Below, in pieces: positions 58,171 through 64,000 of a stretch of DNA of 64,000 bases. The notes below the pieces were generated by a model, which searched no databases, was not told the origin of the DNA, and was given only the letters and a program-made list of their open reading frames with translations. How positions within the stretch are numbered: the stretch's first letter is position 1; every line of letters starts with the position of its first letter. The DNA comes from Blautia sp. Marseille-P3087 (GTDB taxonomy: Bacteria; Bacillota; Clostridia; Lachnospirales; Lachnospiraceae): positions 1,039,257 through 1,103,256 of the forward strand of contig NZ_LT635539.1 of the NCBI RefSeq assembly GCF_900120195.1, read 5' to 3'. Made by a program: the position numbers and the translations under genes.

Positions 58171-61100
58171 TTATTTAAAGTACTCTACACCGGATTCAAA
58201 AATCTTGATATCCTGCTCTCCGTAAATGTTGACAGCCACTCCATCGCCACGACGCTCGCTGTGTGCCATCTTACCGAGGATACGTCCGTCAGGACTTGTG
58301 ATACCTTCGATGTTCATGTAGGAACCATTGACATTCCATTCTTCGTCTGCACTTAAGTTTCCATTCGGAGTTACATACTGAGTTGCAACCTGTCCGTTGG
58401 CAAAGAGTTTTGCAAGCCATTCATCGTTGGCAACAAAACGTCCCTCTCCGTGGGATGCCGGGTTACAGTATACACCGCCGAGCTGTGCTTTCTGAAGCCA
58501 TGGAGACTTGTTGCTTACAACCTTGGTGTAAACCATCTTTGAGATATGACGTCCGATGGTGTTGAAGGTCAGTGTCGGAGAATCCTCTTTCTGTCCGCAG
58601 ATCTCACCATACGGTACAAGGCCAAGTTTGATGAGTGCCTGGAAACCATTACAGATACCAAGTGCAAGGCCGTCTCTCTCATTAATCAGTTTCATAACGG
58701 CTTCTTTGATCTTTGCATTCTGGAATGCAGTTGCAAAGAATTTTGCAGAACCATCCGGTTCATCACCAGCGGAGAATCCTCCTGGGAACATAATGATCTG
58801 TGCCTGATCAATTGCTTTCTCAAAGAGTTCTACAGAATCATGGATATCTTCTGCTGTCAGGTTCTTGAATACTTTGACATCCACTTCTGCGCCGGCTCTC
58901 TCAAATGCACGTGTGCTGTCGTATTCGCAGTTAGTTCCTGGGAATACCGGAATAAATACACGCGGTTTTGCAACTTTGTGTTTGCATACATAAATGTTTT
59001 CTGCATGGTACAGCTCATCTTTTGCCGGTTTTTCATTTTCTTCACCGGAAACTGTCTTGAAGACTCTTTCCAGAGTTCCTTTCCATGCTTCTTCGGCTTC
59101 TTTTTCTGTAATCACGGTATTGCCGTAGGAGAATTTACCGTCATCTGTAACTTCACCGATCAGTGTATAGGTAATGGAAAGTTCTCCAACTTTGTCTGCC
59201 GGAACTTCCATGATGATATCGCCAAATCCTGGTGCAAAGAAGTCTCTTGGATCCAGATTATGTTCGATCTTCACTCCGAGTGCGTTACCGAATGCCATCT
59301 TGGAAACAGCTGCTGCAATACCATGGCGATCCAGTGCATAGGCAGAAACAACTTTGCCGTTCTGGATATCGTTATGGAGTTTTTCGTACTGATCCATGAT
59401 TCCTGCGTAATCCGGAAGATCGTACTGATCACGCGGTGCACGGAGCCATACAAGTTTGTTTCCTGCTTTTTTGAGTTCAGGAGTGATCACATCCTGGATC
59501 TTAGCTACATCAACTGCAAAGGAAACAAGTGTCGGAGGTACATCAATCTCGTTAAAGGTACCGGACATACTGTCTTTACCACCGATGGACGGAAGGCCAA
59601 ATCCCATCTGTGCCGCATAAGCACCAAGGAGTGCAGAGAATGGCTGACTCCATCTCTTTGGATCTTCGGTCATACGACGGAAGTATTCCTGGAATGTGAA
59701 GCGGATCTTCTTGTAATCACCACCTGTAGCCACGATTCTTGCTACAGATTCTGTTACTGCATAAGCAGCTCCGTGATATGGACTCCAGGATGAGAGATAT
59801 GGGTCAAAGCCGTAGCTCATCATGGTAACTGTATCAGTCTTTCCGTTCTGTACCGGAACTTTAGCAACCATACTCTGAGTCTCTGTAAGCTGATACTGAC
59901 CGCCGTATGGCATAAATACGCTTCCTGCACCGATAGAACCGTCGAACATTTCGACAAGACCTTTCTGGGAGCATACATTGAGGTCAGCAAGTGTCTCCAG
60001 CCATTTTGCCTTAACATTGGCAACGTCTGGTCTTTCTTCGAAGAGGTTTCCTTCCTTGTTCGGAATCTCAACCTCTACTGTTGTTTCCTGATGTGCTCCA
60101 TTAGTGTCAAGGAATGCACGGGAAATATTTACGATTTCTTTGCCTCTCCATGTAAGAACAAGGCGTGGCTCCTCGGTAACGACTGCAACCGGGATTGCTT
60201 CGAGGTTTTCTTCGTTTGCAAAGCCAAGGAATTTGTCAACATCTTTTGGATCTACGACAACTGCCATACGTTCCTGAGATTCAGAGATTGCAATCTCTGT
60301 ACCATCAAGACCGGCATATTTTTTCGGAACTTTATCAAGATCTACACGAAGACCTGCTGCCAGTTCTCCGATGGCAACGGATACACCGCCGGCACCAAAG
60401 TCGTTACATTTCTTAATGATATGACTGACTTCTTCACGTCTGAACATACGCTGGATCTTACGTTCTGTCGGTGCATTACCTTTCTGTACTTCTGCACCGC
60501 AGACTTCGATAGATGCCTCTGTATGTACTTTTGAGGAACCGGTTGCACCACCAATACCATCACGGCCTGTACGTCCGCCGAGCAGGATAATAATATCTCC
60601 CGGATCGGAATTTTCACGGATAACAGCACGTCTCGGAGCTGCACCCATAACAGCACCGATCTCCATACGTTTTGCAACATAATCCGGATGATAGACTTCT
60701 TTTACATAACCGGTAGCAAGACCGATCTGGTTACCATAAGAGCTATAGCCATGAGCTGCACCTCTGACCAGTTTTTTCTGCGGAAGTTTTCCTTTAAGAG
60801 TTTCTTTTACGGATACTGTCGGATCAGCTGCACCGGTCACACGCATTGCCTGATATACATAAGTACGTCCGGAAAGCGGGTCACGAATAGCACCACCAAG
60901 GCAGGTTGCGGCACCACCGAATGGTTCGATCTCGGTCGGATGGTTGTGTGTCTCATTCTTGAAGTTGATCAGCCACTCTTCTTCTTTGCCGTCCACATCA
61001 ACCGGAACAACGATACTGCAGGCATTGATCTCATCAGATTCTTCCTGATCTGCAAGTTTCCCTTCAGATTTCAGTTTTTTCATTGCCATCAGGGCAAGAT

Positions 61101-61929
61101 CCATCAGGCAGACAAATTTGTCATCACGATCTTTGTAAAGGACTTCTCTGTCTGCAAGATATTTTTCATAAGTCTTTACGATTGGTTCTTTGTAGTCGCC
61201 CTCATCAAACTTCACATCGGTAAGCTCTGTGGAGAATGTGGTATGGCGGCAGTGATCGGACCAGTATGTATCAAGTACACGGATCTCTGTCATAGACGGA
61301 TCACGTTTTTCTTCGTTTTTAAAGTAATTCTGGATGTGCTGGAAATCCTTGAAAGTCATTGCAAGATTCAGAGAATCATACAGTGCTTTGAGTTCTTCTT
61401 CCGGCATATCTTTAAATCCGTCAAAGATCTTGACATCTTCCGGCTCCGGGAATACAGTAACCAGTGTCTCCGGTTTCTCGAGGCCTGTCTCACGGGAATC
61501 TACCGGGTTGATGCAGTGATGTTTGATGGCATCAAATTCTTCGGCTGTTATATGTCCTTCTATTACATAAGTAGTTGCAGAGCGGATGATCGGCTGTGCA
61601 TCCCCTTCCAGGAACTGTACACACTGGACTGCAGAGTCAGCTCTCTGATCAAACTGGCCCGGAAGATATTCTACAGAGAAAATCTTTGCTTCTTCGGATG
61701 CCTCGAATTTCTCAAGATAAAGATCATCTACCGGCGGCTCTGCAAACACGGTTCTGCATGCTTTTTCAAAAACTTCATCTGAAATATTTTCTACGTCATA
61801 GCGAATCAGCACTCTGACATTTGATACGGATTTGATTCCGAGATAGCTGCTGATCTCGTGTTTTAATTCTTTTGCCTGTACTGCATAGGCTGGTTTCTTT
61901 TCTACATAAACGCGTCTTACGTTACTCAT
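58171..61929 (-). CDS. purL: Phosphoribosylformylglycinamidine synthase, single-chain
   Basis: 1252 residues, the fused type with PurS-like, PurL and glutaminase (PurQ) parts in one chain. Seen: N-terminal PurS-like region (RVYVEKKPAYAVQAKELKHEISSYLG), VLDTYWSDHCRHTTFST and NFKNETHNHPTEIEPFGGAATCLGG in FGAM synthase domains, and a C-terminal amidotransferase with FPGGFSAGDEPDGS and GICNGFQALIKLGL (catalytic Cys), ending with the catalytic His in NPASHGEGRF. It makes FGAM from FGAR in purine synthesis. Preceded by AAAGGAG; divergent from a LysR gene. Gram-positive Bacillus uses split PurS/Q/L, while many Clostridia have this fused type. Confidence 0.97.
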   Translation of the reverse strand: MSNVRRVYVEKKPAYAVQAKELKHEISSYLGIKSVSNVRVLIRYDVENISDEVFEKACRTVFAEPPVDDLYLEKFEASEEAKIFSVEYLPGQFDQRADSAVQCVQFLEGDAQPIIRSATTYVIEGHITAEEFDAIKHHCINPVDSRETGLEKPETLVTVFPEPEDVKIFDGFKDMPEEELKALYDSLNLAMTFKDFQHIQNYFKNEEKRDPSMTEIRVLDTYWSDHCRHTTFSTELTDVKFDEGDYKEPIVKTYEKYLADREVLYKDRDDKFVCLMDLALMAMKKLKSEGKLADQEESDEINACSIVVPVDVDGKEEEWLINFKNETHNHPTEIEPFGGAATCLGGAIRDPLSGRTYVYQAMRVTGAADPTVSVKETLKGKLPQKKLVRGAAHGYSSYGNQIGLATGYVKEVYHPDYVAKRMEIGAVMGAAPRRAVIRENSDPGDIIILLGGRTGRDGIGGATGSSKVHTEASIEVCGAEVQKGNAPTERKIQRMFRREEVSHIIKKCNDFGAGGVSVAIGELAAGLRVDLDKVPKKYAGLDGTEIAISESQERMAVVVDPKDVDKFLGFANEENLEAIPVAVVTEEPRLVLTWRGKEIVNISRAFLDTNGAHQETTVEVEIPNKEGNLFEERPDVANVKAKWLETLADLNVCSQKGLVEMFDGSIGAGSVFMPYGGQYQLTETQSMVAKVPVQNGKTDTVTMMSYGFDPYLSSWSPYHGAAYAVTESVARIVATGGDYKKIRFTFQEYFRRMTEDPKRWSQPFSALLGAYAAQMGFGLPSIGGKDSMSGTFNEIDVPPTLVSFAVDVAKIQDVITPELKKAGNKLVWLRAPRDQYDLPDYAGIMDQYEKLHNDIQNGKVVSAYALDRHGIAAAVSKMAFGNALGVKIEHNLDPRDFFAPGFGDIIMEVPADKVGELSITYTLIGEVTDDGKFSYGNTVITEKEAEEAWKGTLERVFKTVSGEENEKPAKDELYHAENIYVCKHKVAKPRVFIPVFPGTNCEYDSTRAFERAGAEVDVKVFKNLTAEDIHDSVELFEKAIDQAQIIMFPGGFSAGDEPDGSAKFFATAFQNAKIKEAVMKLINERDGLALGICNGFQALIKLGLVPYGEICGQKEDSPTLTFNTIGRHISKMVYTKVVSNKSPWLQKAQLGGVYCNPASHGEGRFVANDEWLAKLFANGQVATQYVTPNGNLSADEEWNVNGSYMNIEGITSPDGRILGKMAHSERRGDGVAVNIYGEQDIKIFESGVEYFK

Positions 61930-62097
61930 AAGTAAGAAACTCCTTTCAGATATGTGTTTGTCTTATAGTTATATATTATTTGTGACGCAGACACACTTGT
62001 GCTGCTTCAAAATATATAGTATCATAACAAATATCATTAGTAAAATTAATATATCTTATATTTTTTATTACTCAATCTTATCAATCAGGAGGTTCCT

Positions 62098-62967
62098 ATG
62101 GACATCAATCTTGAACTCTACAAAGTTTTTTATTATGTTGCCACTTCTTTAAGTTTTTCGGAGGCATCCCGTCAACTTTTTATTTCTCAGTCTGCCGTGA
62201 GCCAGTCGATCAAAACACTTGAAAAAAAACTGAATCACACACTTTTTATCCGAAGCACAAAAAAAGTCCTCCTCACACCGGAAGGAGAACTTCTTCTGCA
62301 GCATGTCAAACCGGCTTTGCAGATGCTCGTCGAGGGAGAATCCCTGCTTTCCGGTGACAATATGCTGAAGGGACAGCTCCGTATCGGTGCCAGTGACACG
62401 ATCTGCCGTTATTATCTGATCAGTTACCTTCAGCAGTTTCATCAGGCATTCCCTGATGTCCGAATCAAAGTTACCAACAGCACTTCGATCGGCTGTGTGG
62501 AACTTCTGGAAAAAGGCCAGGTCGACCTGATCGTCTGCAATTTTCCGAATTCACGTCTCGGCAATCATATACAGATCCGTGTCTTAAAAGAATTTCAGGA
62601 TATTTTTGTAGGAAATCCTGAATATTTTCCTTTAAATGACATGCCCCGTGAGATGAATACTCTGCTTGAGTATCCGATCCTGATGCTGTCCGGCAAAAGT
62701 ACGACCAGCGAATACCTTCATCAGGCATTTGCCTCTCAGGGGTTAAACCTGCTGCCGGAAGTCGAACTCAACAGCAACGACCTTCTGATGGATCTCGCCC
62801 GCATCGGACTCGGCATTGCCTTTATTCCGGATTATATGCTCTCGCCCGATGATTCCCTAAAACCGATTCCGCTTGCCTGTGGACTCTCACCCAGACAGCT
62901 TGTGATTGTCCACCATGACAATCAGCCGCTTTCACAGGCAGCAGAAAGATTTCTTGAAATATTGTAA
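62098..62967 (+). CDS. LysR-family transcriptional regulator
   Basis: 289 residues. The N-terminal HTH (LSFSEASRQLFISQSAVSQSIKTLEKKLNHTLFIRSTKKVLLTPEGELLL) is a standard LysR domain; the rest is a periplasmic-binding-like sensor (GQLRIGASDTICRYYLISYLQQFHQAFPDVRIKVTNSTS, GLGIAFIPDYML). RBS CAGGAGGTTCCT. It is divergent from purL with 168 bp between them, the usual arrangement for a regulator of the neighbouring gene, so purL may be a target, though LysR control of purL is not a pattern I know. It may instead control distant genes. Confidence 0.9.
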   Translation: MDINLELYKVFYYVATSLSFSEASRQLFISQSAVSQSIKTLEKKLNHTLFIRSTKKVLLTPEGELLLQHVKPALQMLVEGESLLSGDNMLKGQLRIGASDTICRYYLISYLQQFHQAFPDVRIKVTNSTSIGCVELLEKGQVDLIVCNFPNSRLGNHIQIRVLKEFQDIFVGNPEYFPLNDMPREMNTLLEYPILMLSGKSTTSEYLHQAFASQGLNLLPEVELNSNDLLMDLARIGLGIAFIPDYMLSPDDSLKPIPLACGLSPRQLVIVHHDNQPLSQAAERFLEIL

Positions 62968-63070
62968 ACTTCCGGATGATTGCAGAATAATTTTTTATAA
63001 TGTAAAAGGCCCGGCAGCCGACGAAGTTTATCTGAAATTCAGATTTTCTCCGCCTCTGTCGGGCATTTAT

Positions 63071-63907
63071 TTACTCTGGCATTACTTCGACTGCCTTCGC
63101 GATATATTCGTTGTTGATCTGATCAAATGCTCCGCTGTCAGCCTTGGAAGCATAATCCATATCAATCGGCATCTTGCCTACAACCGGTACCTTCAGCTCT
63201 GCTGCAATCTCATCGATGTGACTTTCACCAAAGATCTTGATCGATTTACCGCAGTCCGGACATTTTACATAGCTGTAGTTCTCAACAATTCCAAGCACCG
63301 GAATCTTCATCATTTCAGCCATGTTGTATGCTTTCTTTACGATCATCTTTACAAGATCCTGTGGGGAACTTACGATCACGATTCCGTCGATCGGAAGTGA
63401 CTGAAATACTGTAAGCGGTACATCACCTGTTCCCGGAGGCATATCTACAAAGAGATAGTCAATCTTGTCCCATACAACATCGGTCCAGAACTGTTTGACC
63501 ATGTTTGCAAGGACCGGTCCTCTCCAGATGACCGGAGTGTCTTCTGTAGGAAGAAGCAGGTTGATAGACATTACCTTAATACCGTTGGCAGTCTCCATCG
63601 GATAGATACCGTTGTCATCCGCCTGAGCCGCACCTGTAAGACCATACATCTTCGGGATGGACGGCCCGGTGATGTCTGCATCCAGAATACCTACTTTATA
63701 ACCTTTTGCTGCCATTGCGTTTGCAAGGGAACCTGTCACGAAGGATTTACCTACGCCTCCCTTACCGCTGACAACACCGATCACATGTTTTATATCAGAA
63801 AAAATATTTGCCGGTGCAAGAAAATTCTGTGGCTCGCTCTTGCCTTTGCTTGCACATCCTTCGCAGCTTGATTTGCTGCATGAGCTGTTACTGCATTCTT
63901 TTGCCAT
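63071..63907 (-). CDS. Mrp/Nbp35-family Fe-S carrier ATPase
   Basis: 278 residues. A Cys-rich N-terminus (KECSNSSCSKSSCEGC) precedes the P-loop HVIGVVSGKGGVGKSFVTGSLANAMAAKGYKVGILDADITGPSIPKMYGL; later VDMPPGTGDVPLTVFQSLPIDGIVIVSSPQDLV and a CxxC (YVKCPDCGKSIKIFG) that holds the bridging cluster between subunits. The Cys-rich start resembles Nbp35. It transfers Fe-S clusters to apoproteins. RBS AAAGGAGTAACAATAAA. It follows the partial gene at the right edge in the same direction. Confidence 0.93.
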   Translation of the reverse strand: MAKECSNSSCSKSSCEGCASKGKSEPQNFLAPANIFSDIKHVIGVVSGKGGVGKSFVTGSLANAMAAKGYKVGILDADITGPSIPKMYGLTGAAQADDNGIYPMETANGIKVMSINLLLPTEDTPVIWRGPVLANMVKQFWTDVVWDKIDYLFVDMPPGTGDVPLTVFQSLPIDGIVIVSSPQDLVKMIVKKAYNMAEMMKIPVLGIVENYSYVKCPDCGKSIKIFGESHIDEIAAELKVPVVGKMPIDMDYASKADSGAFDQINNEYIAKAVEVMPE

Positions 63908-63922
63908 TTTATTGTTACTCCT

Positions 63923-64000
63923 TTATTTCATAAATCTGTCGATTGCCCGTTCCAGTTCTTTGATTGCATCTCTGTCACCATGCTCCACTGCATCCACAAT
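63923..64000 (-). CDS. C-terminal end of an unidentified protein
   Basis: Only the last 25 residues are visible: IVDAVEHGDRDAIKELERAIDRFMK. The helical, charged tail resembles the end of small CsoR/FrmR-type metal-sensing regulators, but this is too short for assignment. It ends 16 bases before the Mrp gene and is probably co-transcribed with it. Confidence 0.5.
   Translation of the reverse strand: MVDAVEHGDRDAIKELERAIDRFMK

Noticed and set aside
58546-59793. 415-codon open frame on the + strand
   Set aside because: It is antisense to purL and shows the same Phe/Cys/Ile-rich composition as other shadows.
1-64000. CRISPR arrays, rRNA genes and intact insertion sequences
   Set aside because: No regularly spaced repeats, rRNA segments or transposase motifs were seen.

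Overview
The window comes from a low-to-mid GC, spore-forming Firmicute, most likely a gut Lachnospiraceae (a Blautia / Mediterraneibacter / Dorea-type organism; the genus is a guess). Evidence for this is the mazG-hup-rqcP-yabP-yabQ-divIC-spoIIE-tilS-hpt-ftsH gene order, the spoIIGA-sigE pair, a CotS-like coat protein, a CwlD-type amidase, T-box leaders before aminoacyl-tRNA synthetase genes, and near-perfect AAGGAGG ribosome binding sites.

Positions 1-14,280 are the right-hand part of an integrated mobile element; the left end lies outside the window. A tyrosine integrase (12,994-14,199) sits at the chromosomal junction. Inward from it are a small secreted repeat protein, two XRE-type regulators, and an island of very small genes (8.2-11.8 kb), several below usual gene-calling length. 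A long leftward operon then starts with an excisionase-like protein (8,188) and continues through a HUH-type replication endonuclease, an RNase H-like protein, ParA, a very long ParB, a run of Cys-rich zinc-ribbon-like small proteins, an HNH-like protein and a PD-(D/E)XK-like protein. Replication, partition, excision and integration genes together suggest an integrative plasmid-like element or ICE. No relaxase, coupling protein, capsid or terminase gene is visible in this part.

From 14,290 rightward the DNA is chromosomal and almost entirely on the minus strand. 14.3-32.7 kb: CdaR/PucR-type regulator, YitT, OPT peptide transporter with a translationally coupled PqqD-like protein, a MoxR-like ATPase with a VWA partner, glutamine synthetase III, a lipid kinase, a tRNA operon (Val-Met-Met), YdcF and SEC-C proteins, a HAD protein with a membrane N-terminus, purA, purB, and a polar amino acid ABC transporter. 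33-42.3 kb: ftsH, hpt, tilS, spoIIE, divIC, yabQ, yabP, rqcP, hup, mazG and a phosphoglucomutase. 42.4-53.9 kb: CotS-like protein, cca, proS with a T-box, dCMP deaminase, rpiB, a TsaC/Sua5-family enzyme, two very large multipass DUF2298-like proteins and a spore amidase. 54-64 kb: sigE-spoIIGA, thrS with a T-box, purL, a divergent LysR regulator and an Mrp/Nbp35 ATPase.

The most interesting non-coding signals are: two sigma-A promoters with 21-bp spacers and Spo0A-like boxes before spoIIE and spoIIGA; a duplicated 74-bp divergent promoter with a compensating leader hairpin in the small-gene island; a small transcript whose 5' and 3' ends are exactly complementary and whose ORF seems to start at ATT; paired LexA-like boxes around a promoter; three AACTNAGTT operators on helical phase; and a cluster of palindromes upstream of the HUH gene that could be its origin.
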